From the NCBI GenBank assembly GCA_010093685.1, contig MU006217.1, forward strand, positions 1,016,911 through 1,080,910: a stretch of DNA of 64,000 nt. Direction: 5' to 3'. The notes below the pieces were generated by a model that did no database searches, had not been told where the DNA came from, and saw only the letters and a program-made list of their open reading frames with translations. Below are positions 22,589-33,475 of this stretch, in pieces. This DNA is from Ophiobolus disseminans. Taxonomy: Eukaryota > Ascomycota > Dothideomycetes > Pleosporales > Phaeosphaeriaceae. The position numbers and the translations under genes were made by a program. Within the stretch, counting starts at the first letter, position 1. Each line of letters starts with the position of its first letter.

Positions 22589-24463
22589 ATGGAGCTCATC
22601 ATTACGCCAACGCAAGCTCTTCTTCCCTTGTCCGTTCTTTTTGTCGTGTATCATGCGATTCGAGCATGGTTTCTACGAAAGCCTGAGTCCAAGCACTGGG
22701 ATGAGCTGCCCTCCGTCGGCGTAGACAAGCAACAATGGTTTGCTTGGGTCCGAGCAACATTGAAATCGGTTCGTTGGACACAGGACTGGGCCTTTGATGG
22801 CTATCGCAAGGTGAAATATGTGCAGCCAAACATCTGAACATTTGCTGAGTATCCCGTCAGTTTGCACCAAAGAACTCGCCCTTCATCCTGCCTAGCATCG
22901 ATCGTGGCGCCATGATCATCCTCCCACCGCGCCTCATCAAAGCCGTGTATTCGCTGCCTGAATCGGTCCTCGACATTCACGCAACACAGTCGGAGACGAT
23001 CCAGACGAAATGGACCGTCTGGGACAAGGAAGTGGCCGATAACGATTTCCAGATCAACGTTGTGCGACACCAGATCACGCGAAATCTTGAGATCCTAACA
23101 CCACTGATGGCCGACGAGCTCGAACGTGGATTCGAAAAGTGGTGGGGTGGAGAGGTGCCTGACAGTGGTGTAGGAGAGTGGAAGGAGGTCAAAGTTTGGG
23201 ATGCTTGTCTGAAGTTGATCGCCGGTGCGAGCAATGGAGCGTTCTGTGGTGCCCCACTATGTAAGACCAGCCCACATGCATGAACTCGGGTTAGCTAGCG
23301 CAAGAGCTGATCACGTGCTGAATAGGTCGCGACGAGCAGTTCCTCAACGATTTGAGGGACCATGCGATGAGCATTTTCGCAGGTGCTATGCTGATTAATG
23401 CATCACCCAAGCCACTGAAGCCTATCACTGGAGCTCTGGTCGGGTCCAATTGCTGGTATCTGCGCCGAAAAGCGATGAAAGGCTGCCTGCCGTTTGTAAA
23501 GGAAAGACTAGACAACACAGCGAGGTTCAAAGCTGACTCAAATTGCGGATGGACACCACCTGTAAGTTTCCGAGGGTGAAAATAAGTAGCGAGAGTGTAT
23601 ACTGACTCGTTGATAGAAAGACGGACTGCAATGGCTCATTGATGAATGTTACGCAGCGGCCGCGAAAGGTGACGCAGGCCAGCTTGATCCAAAGCGAGTT
23701 GCGCATCGCTTGCTTCTGGTCAACGATATCTCTTTACACTCGACGAGCTTCACAGTTCAGAATGTGATTCTCGATCTCTTCAGCTCGGATCCGGCGCTTG
23801 GATATGTCGATGCTCTGCGCGACGAAGCCGCGTCGGTCCTCGCCAAGTTTGGAGGAACTTGGTCGCGCGATGCAGTGCGGGAGCTGAAGCTTATTGACAG
23901 TATGATTCGAGAAAGTATGAGGCTGAACCCTTTTGCGATTGTCGGACTGCCACGAACGGTAGGTTTGGTTCCTTAGACTCACGCGCGTCGACTGACAGGA
24001 TTAGGTTGTACATCCAGAGGGCATCCGCCTTCCTGTTTCGAACATTCACGTGCCGCAAGGAACAATGATCGCCGTGCCAATGGAGCCTGTCCATTATGAT
24101 GAGAGCATCTACCCACAGGCGCGCAGCTTCAACGCTTTCCGCTTCGCAGATCCAAATAACGTTACGAACATTGTCGACAGCTTCACCGTCAAAGATGACT
24201 CGGATAAAACCACCGAACCAGAGCGTAAAGCCAAGTCAACCGCGACGCTGGACGATGCTTTCTTAGGTTTTGGCTTTGGAAGGCACGCGTGCCCGGGCCG
24301 CTTCTTCGCGTTGAACGAGATGAAGGTGTTCTTCGCACACATGTTGTTGAACTACGACGTCGAGTACATGAAGGTGAGGCCGAAGCCGCTGGACACAGTT
24401 TGGCTGAAGCTGCCATTGCACGGAGGAAAGATTCGAGTGCGACGGAGGGCGATTAAGATATAG
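22589..24463 (+). CDS. Cytochrome P450 monooxygenase (second of a divergent pair)
   Basis: Five exons: 22589-22810, 22861-23260, 23326-23561, 23617-23958, 24005-24463, giving 552 aa. The ATG at 22589 begins MELIITPTQALLPLSVLF, a membrane anchor. Helix I carries VNDISLHSTSFT, helix K is ESMR (about 385-388), then NPFAIVGLPRT and FRFADP. The haem loop is FGFGRHACPGRFF with the Cys near 496. Introns are 46-65 bp with clear GTAAG-type donors. Architecture and helix-I style resemble the first P450, but the two proteins differ enough that they are not a recent duplicate. It is probably an ER enzyme of secondary or xenobiotic metabolism. No terpene cyclase, PKS or NRPS lies in the window to name a pathway. 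Confidence 0.92.
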
Positions 24464-24698
24464 TTTTCGTGTGACTACTGAGATTTTGCAATGTTAGCGC
24501 CGAGCCATGAATTCAATGTGTAATGACCCCCAGAGCTCGAATCTCTTGTCGGCGCCGGCCAAATCATGATGTGAATGTAGGAAAGCGGGATATCATTGAC
24601 TGTGCATCTGACGTAGCGCCAAAAACGCCGTGCATTTGCAGATAGCCATGGAAGAATGCGCCTGAATACCCAATCCCATGGTGAAGCTGGCGAGTGAT

Positions 24699-26160
24699 TT
24701 AGTTGAAGAGTACATCAATCGAGTCCATGTCCTCAAGCTCGGAGTCGGCTATAATGTCCATCGGTGCTAAGCGATCGCCGTCGAACATGAGGGTTATAGG
24801 CTGGGACTCGTCGACCCCCCTGTTGAGCTTGTAGGCGCTCGCGATGTGGGCGAATGTGGTTGTCTAGGAGCAGAAAGGTCAGCTTGGCGTCTCTGGACTA
24901 CAAATATACAGGGAAGAACATGTGACATACTGGGCGCACATAAAGTTTGAAATCCTCTTTTCCTTTCGCTTTCATGGTCAGGCGGAATTTCCGCTCCTTT
25001 GGCGCAGGTTCTGGCGTTGGATCTCTTGCCTCAATCTCAGGTGACGGCTCAGCAGCCTTTCGTTTGGCGGCAGCCTCAGCAGCCTCCTGCTCCTGGAACT
25101 GCTTGAAGAGTTGAGGTGTCCAAGCTTCTACGTACACCTTGGGAAGGTTCACATTGTCGTATATGTTGTTGTCACCTTGGACCGAAACATTTCCGTGGGC
25201 ATCGATCTCTATGCCCAGCCGCTTGATGGTGGTGCTATCATAGACGCGCGTGCCCTTCCAGGTGAACAGGATATCCTTGGTCAGGGCGGGAGAGTAGCCC
25301 TGCTTGCCGCACCATGCGAGGCGTGTCTTTTCGAGGGTGCTGTCTATGCGAACTTTGACCATGAGGGGCTTTGCGTCGGGTATTTCGGGGCTGACGAAGA
25401 GCTGTATGACGGGAGCCTTCTCCGGCTCGCCGGTGGTGGGGTTCGCTGCTATGCGCGCGCTGGCCGCCGCTCGTTCTCGCGCTCGAGCCGCTATGGTAGC
25501 CAGCGCAGGGTCCAGGAGCTCCTCAAGATCGTCGTCGTCGTCGACGACAGGAATGGCAGGCCGCAACGGCCGCACCGCCATGTCCTGCTTGCGGTCCGTC
25601 TTCCACCCAGAGTAGTCGAGGAGAGAGTTGCCATTGCCCGACCTGAGGTTGTAGCCAGTGTCGTCATCCTCATCGGAGTCGCCTAGGTCGATGATGTGGC
25701 TGGTCGAAGACGTCGACTTGGTGAGGGTGTCGTAGCGGGCGGAGAGCGAGTCTGGCGGGGGCTTGGAGGGCGCCGGCGAGAGGGGTGTTCTGCTGCGTCT
25801 GCCGCTGTGTCAGTCACAGTGGTATGTGGTGGGGCGCTATACCTACGCCTTGCTGCTTATCCGGGTTGCACGTGCAGCGCTGCCAGAGCCGCTCCGGGGC
25901 AGTATCGGCTCGTCGTGGTCGGACGAGACCTTGCGCTGCTTCCTGTCCGCCTGCCCGTCGTGCTTTCGCTTGCGCTCGTGTGCCTTCCTGCGCTTTTCCT
26001 CTGCCAGCCTATTTTCCTCGGCGACAATTTTGTCGAACTCGTTCGCGTGGCTGAACATGTCGTCGCCCTCGCCGTCCGTCTTGGGTGCGTCCTGCCATGC
26101 TGCACGCTTGAAGAGGGAGCGCTTCTTGGGCGGCGGCGCGCTGTCGGCGGTGTCGGTCAT
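24699..26160 (-). CDS. Rad60/Esc2/NIP45-like protein with SUMO-like domains
   Basis: Three exons in coding order: 26160-25847, 25804-24931, 24863-24699, giving 450 aa. The introns are 42 bp and 67 bp. The N-terminal third is charged and disordered, with a Lys/Arg-rich nuclear-type patch. A first ubiquitin/SUMO-like fold spans about residues 237-315 (MVKVRIDSTLEKTRLAWCGKQG and following). The C-terminal SUMO-like domain spans about 376-450: KFRLTMKAKGKEDFKLYV, then a Phe-Asp-Gly-Asp turn, ending DVLFN. This is the layout of the Rad60/Esc2 genome-stability family, which mimics SUMO and contacts Ubc9 during replication-fork repair (family knowledge). It is divergent from LSM6 across 325 bp. Confidence 0.85.
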
Positions 26161-26485
26161 GGTGTCGCTTGCGTGCGGGAAGTGACAATTGGTGGGCGGC
26201 CGGCCTGACGTCGAGGTTCAGCACCCAGTGGGCGGGTCCAGGCACGGGTGGTACAAAAGTGGGGCTCAGATCTGACGCGCGATCACGCTTCACGCTTTTC
26301 GCGGAGAAGTGTCCGTGCCTGCCCTCACTTGCCCGTTCACATATCAGCACCATTCCAGCATCGACACAGCACCACCGATTAAGAACTCTCCAACACGTCG
26401 TTCAAGAACCACATCACGCGTTCAATACGTTGTGATCATCATCTGCTGCAACTGAGCCACCTCAAGCCGTCCTCTTACCTGCATC
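26161..26485. promoter_or_regulatory. Bidirectional promoter region (Rad60-like / LSM6)
   Basis: A 325-bp interval between two divergent start codons; it must contain both promoters. No TATA is evident. Confidence 0.5.
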
Positions 26486-26853
26486 ATGTCCACCAATGGC
26501 GAGAGCCCTGCACCGGAGGCTGCTGGCGACTCAAGAGACCCCAGCGGTTTCCTGAGCGAGATTATCGGAGCGCCAGTCACCGTCAAGCTCAACTCTGGCA
26601 TTGTCTATAAGGGTATGTGCATCTATCACCAAGTTCCAGCCATTGGTCACTGACCCGTCAGGTGACCTTCAATCCGTCGACGGCTACATGAACATTGCTC
26701 TTGAACGGTGCAAAGAGGTTGCAGAAGGCCGTGTTATTCGGAGTTGGGGAGATGCTTTTGTGCGTGGCAACAATGGTATGCTACTTCCCCCGTATTTGAT
26801 CTCGCCTTCACTAACCTCGCTTAGTAACATACATTTGCGCCGACAATGCTTGA
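26486..26853 (+). CDS. lsm6: U6 snRNA-associated Sm-like protein LSm6
   Basis: Three exons (26486-26612, 26662-26775, 26825-26853) encode 89 aa. The Sm fold is clear. Sm1 is GFLSEIIGAPVTVKLNSGIVYKG with DGYMNIAL, and Sm2 is the RGNNVTYI segment created by joining exon 2 to exon 3. LSm6 belongs to the Lsm2-8 ring (U6 snRNP, nucleus) and the Lsm1-7 ring (mRNA decay, cytoplasm). An N-terminal extension of about 20 residues is Ser/Pro/Ala-rich. The last exon is tiny and ends ICADNA, so the tail is short. Introns are 49 bp each. Confidence 0.93.
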
Positions 26854-27539
26854 TTATACAGCATCATCTCCATGGGTGACATTCAAGAGAGTATTGTATC
26901 ATGGGTTGGCATAGCGGATGAGCGACCAAAATTCTGTAGCTTGGTTGTAAGAGTAGGGAGTCTAAGCCGGGAGCCCCTTCACAACAGCCAAAGATCTGAA
27001 AACCTGTGCTTCCCAGTATCAACGATGCACGATGCTCTGCTCGCTATAATACTGTCATTATGAATGCCTCGCAAACTACCAGATTGCGCATGCAGACGGG
27101 TAGGCTAGTACAAACTGCATTTTACAAGTCACATCGCCCTTTCACCGGTCGCCGGGGCTACCATTCCATGAACGCTTTTCAGTTGTTGTCACGCTCCTCG
27201 CACACTCTCACTTGACGTCACAAATATTGTCACTTCACCGTGTGTTGTGATCATGCCCCTCTCCTCTCGCGGTCGCTTTCTAGCTTGAACTCTCCACGAC
27301 CCACTCCTTTCACTCCGTCACTGTCGACCTGAGTCTCACCATCCTCTTGTTTTCTCGCACCTTCTCCCTCAACATAGAACACCGCCGCGCCAAAGCTTGC
27401 AACTATACTGCGACGCCCGGCGTTCTCCGAGAAGGTCTCACACGCAAACTTACGGTAATTCCCCCACAACTCCAGTCGTGCCGCGCCCCAAACATATACC
27501 CGCATAGCCTCAGTGTCGCTCTAATTGTAGTCACTCAAA
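26854..27539. other. Intergenic upstream of the acidic-repeat gene
   Basis: 686 bp. The right half is pyrimidine-rich and looks like a promoter and leader. No gene supported. Confidence 0.45.
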
Positions 27540-28931
27540 ATGGGTAATGCCCAGCGATCCCGTGTGCAGCTTCACTCAAGCAACAAGAACAAGAACAAGA
27601 ACAAGAACAAGAACAAGAAGGGCAATACACTACACGCCGGCCAGAAACAGCAGAAGACCATTGTGAGCAATCGCAAGACACTCCTAGGCGCCAAGGCCGC
27701 AGTCATCAACGCGCACAAGACGGATCAATCAGATGGCTTCACAGACACTGTGACTGGTGAGGCACAAGACGAGTCTGCCGTTTACGAAGACGTTTCCGAC
27801 ATTTCTGTCGAAAAAGTACCCCCATTCTCCAAGAAGCGCGTTGCATCCACAGTGGAGATTGAGGAAAGTGGCCACCTGCGAAGCTCACTCGGTGCAGCCG
27901 TAGCTGAATCAGAAGCTGTTTCCACTGCTAAAGACTCTTCTGTCGACGATAACTGGGTGGAGGGGGTGCCAGCTGCAGCTGTATCTGAAGGTTCCTCCAT
28001 AGCTAAGGACTCCTCTGCCGACGATAACTCGGTGCCAGCGGTAGCCGAGTCGAACACTTCCTCCACAGCCAAAGACTCATCTGCCGACGATAAGTCAGTG
28101 CCAGCTGTAGCCGAATCGGAAGGTTCATCCACAGACAAAGGCTCCTCTACTGACGATAACTGGGCGCCGGATTCACCATGGGCTTCTCTCATCATAGAAG
28201 TCCCCGAGCCCGAAGCTACCGGTGAAGTTCCCCAAGACCTCCACGGCACAGAGTCAAGCACTAACACTTCTCCTTCTTCAGGTACGACATGGCTACAAAC
28301 CATCGTCAACCTCTTCGCAGGACGCAAGCAGTCCTCCACCCCAGACAAGGCCAAGCAACACCACTACAACACCCCTCCCCGCTCCCCCACACCCCCAAAC
28401 AACCCCAAAGCCGAAGAGCCCCAACAGCCACAACCAAACCGCCCCCCTCCCCTTCGCAATCCCCCCAGACTCACCCACGCCCAAACCATCCCCCCCGTCC
28501 AGCCCCCCGGCGCAGACCACCCGCTCCGCCGCGGCGTCCGCTACGAGCCCTCCGCGCCCCGGCACCGCGACTTTCTCAACTCCACCGTACATCCAGACAC
28601 GTACACCCCAGTCACCATCCAGCGCGGCTTCGACGTCCTGAACTCCGTCCCGCTGGTCAAGCGCCGCAACCCGTCCGACGACTCGCTGTTCGATCGTAGT
28701 TACGATAAGTGGTTCCAGTGGCATGCGAAGTATCCCGGGCTGGAGAAGGATATGTTTGCGCCGGGGAGTAAGAAGGGGAAGTGTGGGGATAGTGACGAGT
28801 GTAGGAAGGATGGTATGTTGTTTTGAGAATATTTTGGGGGTTTGAGTTTGAGTACTGACGGTTTGGCAGCGCGTTGTGGGTACTTGACTTGTGATTACGA
28901 TGCTGAGTGGGCGACGTACAACAACCGCTGA
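27540..28931 (+). CDS. Fungus-specific protein with acidic Ser-rich repeats, unknown function
   Basis: Two exons (27540-28812, 28870-28931; 57-bp intron) encode 444 aa. It begins MGNAQRSRVQLHSS, then an Asn-Lys dipeptide run encoded by an AACAAG microsatellite. Residues about 120-220 hold four imperfect repeats of the type VPAVAESEGSSTAKDSSADDN. A Pro-rich region follows. The last roughly 120 residues look folded, with aromatic and charged positions and paired cysteines (CGDSDEC, ARCGYLTC). The second exon is required to finish this Cys-rich end. The Gly after Met could allow N-myristoylation, but the context (MGNAQRS) is only suggestive. I do not recognise the family. Confidence 0.7.
27582..27619 (+). 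repeat. (AACAAG)n microsatellite in coding sequence
   Basis: About six units of AACAAG encode alternating Asn-Lys. It lies in frame within the acidic-repeat gene. Confidence 0.85.
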
Positions 28932-29583
28932 GGGAGTGTGTGGAGTTCAAGTAAGTTCAGCAAGCTGTTCTTCAGTTCCTCGCGCGTTGTTAGGGCGGCT
29001 TGGGTTGATGCGTTTTGGTGTCTGGCAGAGATGGTGCAGGGCTGAGAATTGAGTTGCAGAGATTTTGGTGGATGATACGATTGCAATGAAGATGTAGGAA
29101 CAAATCCTGGAGTGTTTCATACGTTGAGTATGAAGGTCGAGTTGTAAGTCCTGACCGCGAGATGGTTGCTTCATGAGCTAATACTACTCCACAGGTGTCA
29201 GCCGTTTCCACGGGCCCGAGTCACGATCACGCAACGCTCTGCGCTACAATTGCGACGAAGAAAAAGTGATGATTTCTGGAGTGCCTCTCACGGTGCTTGG
29301 GCAGGTTGTATTGTAAGTCTCAGGCGCGAGATGGTTCTTCGTGAGCTAATACTACTTCACAGGTGTCAGCCATCTCGACATTGAGTCACAATCACGAAAC
29401 GCTATGCGCGATTACAAAGTACGCTGGAAGCTTGGAATGTTGGTTGAAAATGGATACCAATGGTAATATTCTCCCTCCTTTCCATACGTACATCTCGCCA
29501 ATGTACATATCCCACCTCCTTTGCATAGCCAATGTACAAATATCCCATTCCAAAACTTACATAACCCCCAACCTCCCCCTTCT
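28932..29583. other. Intergenic holding a tandem duplication
   Basis: About 650 bp between two convergent genes. It contains two diverged copies of a roughly 105-bp segment (listed separately). No complete ORF is supported. Confidence 0.5.
29142..29412 (+). repeat. Tandem duplication containing intron-like sequences
   Basis: Copy A, 29142-29246, and copy B, 29311-29412, lie 169 bp apart and are roughly 85% identical by eye. Each contains TTGTAAGTC...GAGCTAATACTACT(C/T)CACAGGTGTCAGCC. That is a GTAAGT donor, a CTAAT branch-like site and a CACAG acceptor spanning 51 bp (29144-29194) and 50 bp (29313-29362). The flanking exon-like pieces do not give one sustained frame. It may be a relic of a duplicated exon-intron unit or a 3'UTR intron. 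Confidence 0.6.
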
Positions 29584-30567
29584 TTAAATCTCAGGATTCT
29601 TCCTCCGATTCGCACCCCCATCCAGCACCAATTCCTGCCCACTCAAGAACCCCGCACCCATAACATACTCGACCATCTCGGCGAGATCCTCGCCCCTCCC
29701 CACCCTGCCCGCAGGATGCTGCCGGTGGTGAATATCCGGCAAATTGCTCGCCCACGTCTTCATACGCTGCGCCACGGCCTCCGGCTCATGCGGCGTGAGT
29801 TTCTTATCGTAGCTACCGTTCTGCAGCGCAGCGGATTTCTCGTCCGAGGAGCGACATTCGTGCTCCACGCTGACCCACCCCGGCGATATGGCCATGACGC
29901 GGATGCCCCAGCGCTGACACGATATCGACATTGCTTGTGTGAGAGCTAGGACGCCGCCTTTGGACGCGGCGTAGCCCTCGCAGTCAGGGTCGGATTGGTG
30001 TGCGCGGAAAGACGAGATGTTGATGATGCAGCCGCCCTCGTCGAGTTTGTCGTCGCCGTGAAGTGTGAGCGGTAAATTGTTAAACTCATGTGTGCGTTTG
30101 AGATCGTTGCTGCGGTCGACAGGTTCCTTTGCGCTGTTGGGGCTCTTCATGAATGGGATCACGGCTTGGGAGACGTAAAAGGGCGCGCTGAGGTTGGTTT
30201 CGATGTATGCTTGCCATTGGTCGCCGGTTGCGAGGTCTTCCATTGTGCCGTTGCCGGCGTTGAAAAAGCCGCGTGCGACGCCTGCGTTATTGATTACGAC
30301 ATCGATACGTCCTCCGAAGAACTCGGCGGCTTTGGCGACGGCGGAGCGGATCTCTTCTGGCTTGCGCAGGTTGGTTATCGAGTAGCTGACGCGAGGGGCG
30401 TACGAGGAGAGGTGTTGTTCCACGCAGTATGTTGTTTCGTCGACATCGAAGTCGATGATGAAGACTTTGTGTTGCTGGGGTTGTGCGAGGAGATGGCGTG
30501 TTGTGCAGCGTCCGATACCTCGGGCACCGCCTGTGATGATGATATTCTTGCTCCTTGTGTTTGGCAT
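29584..30567 (-). CDS. Short-chain dehydrogenase/reductase (SDR)
   Basis: A single-exon gene of 327 aa with an NAD(P)-dependent Rossmann fold. The cofactor motif TGGARGIG is near residues 12-19, NNAG near 91-94, and the catalytic Ser is in INISSF. The active-site YAASK contributes Tyr and Lys, and a SPGW motif follows. The C-terminal ELVLDGG is typical of classical SDRs. An insertion between NNAG and the catalytic Ser (KEPVDRSNDLKRTHEF and neighbours) makes it longer than the usual 250-280 aa. An Asp-rich start after beta-2 (IIDFDVDE) favours NAD over NADP (inference). Substrate unknown; no metabolic partner is adjacent. Confidence 0.9.
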   Translation of the reverse strand: MPNTRSKNIIITGGARGIGRCTTRHLLAQPQQHKVFIIDFDVDETTYCVEQHLSSYAPRVSYSITNLRKPEEIRSAVAKAAEFFGGRIDVVINNAGVARGFFNAGNGTMEDLATGDQWQAYIETNLSAPFYVSQAVIPFMKSPNSAKEPVDRSNDLKRTHEFNNLPLTLHGDDKLDEGGCIINISSFRAHQSDPDCEGYAASKGGVLALTQAMSISCQRWGIRVMAISPGWVSVEHECRSSDEKSAALQNGSYDKKLTPHEPEAVAQRMKTWASNLPDIHHRQHPAGRVGRGEDLAEMVEYVMGAGFLSGQELVLDGGANRRKNPEI

Positions 30568-31797
30568 CTTGGTGGTCTTGGCGGTGTTCTTCTAGTGTGG
30601 TGCTGTCCGAGCGAAGATGTTGGGACTTGGACACTTAAGTACAATACACAATCCCACAAAGTCCCCTCACACTGTCTACCCTGATCCAGGATATGGTGAT
30701 ATGCGAGAAAGTGAGATCCAATATGCTCTGCAGCGGGACGGTGCGGCACTAATCTCATGGTCGCATTGGCATCTTATACGGACAGATGGCGTTGAGACGA
30801 GGTTAAGCAACTGCTGGAGTGGCGGCCCGCGGAGTCCGGGGATGAGCTTGCCGCCCGCCGTGGGGAAGTTTAGGGATCGAGCTTCGAGCTATGCGTAGGG
30901 AAGACATATTTTCCATATCTTCCACACTTTGCTTGGGCTCCATAATCAAGCTGGATGTCAGTTGGTGTTGGTGGGACCGATGAAGCGAGCGGAGTTCGGG
31001 CCGGTTGAATGAAGCCTTCAGCCGGTGCCAGTCCCGATCCCTCTCAACACTCCAAACAACACCAACTTCAGGGGAATTCTGAGATTGCACGAATAGCGTC
31101 ACGTCTAGAGAAGTAACACTCGAGCCTCACCATGTCAGCAAATGATGCGCTCTGATCGCAACTACCTATCTCCCCTCCTCCAAAAAGGCATGCATTCCTT
31201 TCCCGGTTTTTACAGCACTCCTTCGTCATTCTAAGCATCCGGAAGGATGCAATGGCTCAAACAGTCAGCTTGATCTAAACAGGAATAACTACAAAAGCAG
31301 CAAAGCTCGCACGGCCCTAGGGTCAGCCACTACAAGGCAACTACAACTTGTGGTGACCTTCCAAGACACACAGCTCACACGACTATTAACAATGAACACA
31401 AGTCAATACTGTACGAATCCTTTAGGTCCAGTGTGAGCAAAATCTTCTCTCCGAGTTGCTCGATTCCATCACCCATTTACTATGAAGTATGGAAACAAGT
31501 ATCAAAGTCCTGGGACAAACCTGCACTTGAGAAGTACAAAGCAGCCTCAGAGTATCTATACCATGGCTTTGATCCAACTCCAAAACTCAAGCGTCTTTGT
31601 GTTCAAGGCATTGCTTTTGTTCATGCTGAGAAGAACAATGGCCATTCCTTATACTCGAGGCTACCCATGTCCTGCATCAGTAATACCCACGATCGTGGGA
31701 CCATAATTTCCCATCAACGATTACAAACCCTTAATTTTCGACCATTTCAAGCATCACGAACATTCCTATACTTATTTCCTATACCACGATTTCTACG
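30568..31797. other. Intergenic between SDR and secreted-protein genes
   Basis: 1.2 kb between two divergent start codons. ORFs in this interval do not resemble proteins. The stretch before 31798 is AT-richer and is probably the promoter and leader of the secreted-protein gene. Confidence 0.45.
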
Positions 31798-33189
31798 ATG
31801 ATCACTTTACTTATTTCTATTATTCTGGCCACGCGGGCAAACGGCGCCATGCTTCGACGACATGATTCAACGCCCGCCAACGGTACTAGCATAATCTCGA
31901 ATTCAGCAGGTTTTGCTTGGCCTTCGGGTTCGTCGGTTCTCGGCGGTGCGGCTTCTGTTGTCAGCAATACTGCGATACCGACATATCTTCATGATACCAA
32001 CGGTAACTATCCCCCTTCGGCTACGCTGCTAGGATCTTCTAGTAAAATTGCGATACCGACTTATCTTCACGATACCAAAGGTAACTATCTCGCTTCGGCC
32101 ACACTAGTAGCATCTTCTAGCAGTGCCTCGCCGCGCAATGAAAACGAAGAAGAGCATGGCCCCCATGAGTCAGTTGCTCTCGCAGCCTCATGGACAATCT
32201 CGCTCTCAAATCCGGAAAGTCCTAGTGTAGTTGTTGCCTCGAACATCGCATCGCCCTCTGCTGCATTTGATGATGGCAGTTGGAGCCCGACCAAATGCGA
32301 CCAGAACAATGCGCCAATAGCGACTTCCATGCTGCAGTACGGAAACGACTTTCCATCTCCTGCATTCTCAGCCGATAATGCTCTGACAAGTATGTGTAAC
32401 AACAGCCCCATTCATGGACCAGCGCCTCGATTATCCCGCAGTGCTTCACCACAAGACGGCGAGACGTCAAACGCACCCGAACCCACCCTAAGCTCATCAA
32501 CTATCCCCTCCATACCCTCAAACACACCTGCCCCATCACTAACAACCACCTCCTCCGCGCTTCCCTCCCCCGCCGCGTCCACCCTCGTCCTCCCCACATT
32601 CGTCTACTCGTCTATCGGCCCCGCCCTCGGCGAACCCACACCCACACCCACACCCACGTCCGCCTCCTCGACATCCTCGTACCACCTAGTAATAATCGTC
32701 ATCGACCTCTCCTCCACGAAAACGACCAGCCCCAACGTGAAAATCAACACCTGCATCCTCACAGGTAAGCAAAAGCGCGGGATGCCGACACCTCCGTGTA
32801 GAGAACTTGATAGGAGAGGAGCGTCGACGCTTACGCTTGAGACGACGGTCGTCACGGGGACGCTACCGAGGGCGAGTGGGGTGGTGGTGAGTCGGACGAG
32901 TGCGGTCGCGAAATCTACGGCTGACGGTGCGAAGGCGTCGTCTTCGAAGAAAGTTGAAGCAACGAGCAAGCCGACAACTACTACGACCAGCCACTCCAGT
33001 GCTCCGACGCGAATCCCAGACCCAAGATGTCCGTATCCATACCCGGATATAAACTGCGATGGGGATACTACACTTGTCACGAAGACGAAGAAGGAGGAAG
33101 CTAGTAAAACAAAGGAGGGGGTGACAACGACGGCTAAGCCGAGTTCCTCGCATATTTCTTGGTGCCCTTATCCAGGCCAGGATTGTTGA
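31798..33189 (+). CDS. Secreted Ser/Thr-rich protein with CPYP cysteine motifs
   Basis: 463 aa in one exon. The N-terminus MITLLISIILATRANG is a good signal peptide. Two direct repeats follow, AIPTYLHDTNGNY and AIPTYLHDTKGNY. The centre is a long Ser/Thr/Pro/Ala-rich region typical of O-mannosylated wall proteins, with a PTPTPTPT run. The C-terminus has RCPYPYPDINCDGD and ends SSHISWCPYPGQDC, two related Cys-Pro-Tyr-Pro motifs about 50 residues apart. No GPI signal is seen at the end. A further open frame lies just downstream (from about 33206), but the 28-bp gap is too short for a normal intron, so I stop at TGA 33187. Probably a cell-wall or secreted protein; function unknown. Confidence 0.7.
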   Translation: MITLLISIILATRANGAMLRRHDSTPANGTSIISNSAGFAWPSGSSVLGGAASVVSNTAIPTYLHDTNGNYPPSATLLGSSSKIAIPTYLHDTKGNYLASATLVASSSSASPRNENEEEHGPHESVALAASWTISLSNPESPSVVVASNIASPSAAFDDGSWSPTKCDQNNAPIATSMLQYGNDFPSPAFSADNALTSMCNNSPIHGPAPRLSRSASPQDGETSNAPEPTLSSSTIPSIPSNTPAPSLTTTSSALPSPAASTLVLPTFVYSSIGPALGEPTPTPTPTSASSTSSYHLVIIVIDLSSTKTTSPNVKINTCILTGKQKRGMPTPPCRELDRRGASTLTLETTVVTGTLPRASGVVVSRTSAVAKSTADGAKASSSKKVEATSKPTTTTTSHSSAPTRIPDPRCPYPYPDINCDGDTTLVTKTKKEEASKTKEGVTTTAKPSSSHISWCPYPGQDC

Positions 33190-33475
33190 CGTTAGCTGAT
33201 TGATGAGAATAGCCGGCCGAAACATGCAAAGCCTGTGCGTTTGACAGCGACGGAGACGTTGGTGCTGGTGTTGGTTACTGAGCTAGTCTTATCGACGGTT
33301 GCGAGTCCGACGGCCGTGTGTTGTGGATCTTGATTCCAAGGCTGGGTAACGAAGGCATATTTCTCTTTGGTGTTTTCAGTTCTTCTTTTAAATCAATTAT
33401 TCTTGTTCATTGATTTGACTTAGATAAGCTTTGCAGGTGCGACAACTTGTCCCAACGACGTCTAATCATCATCAT

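Noticed and set aside
33206..33332. Extension of the secreted-protein gene by a 28-bp intron
   Set aside because: The interval is shorter than any intron in the window and lacks a branch site at a workable distance.
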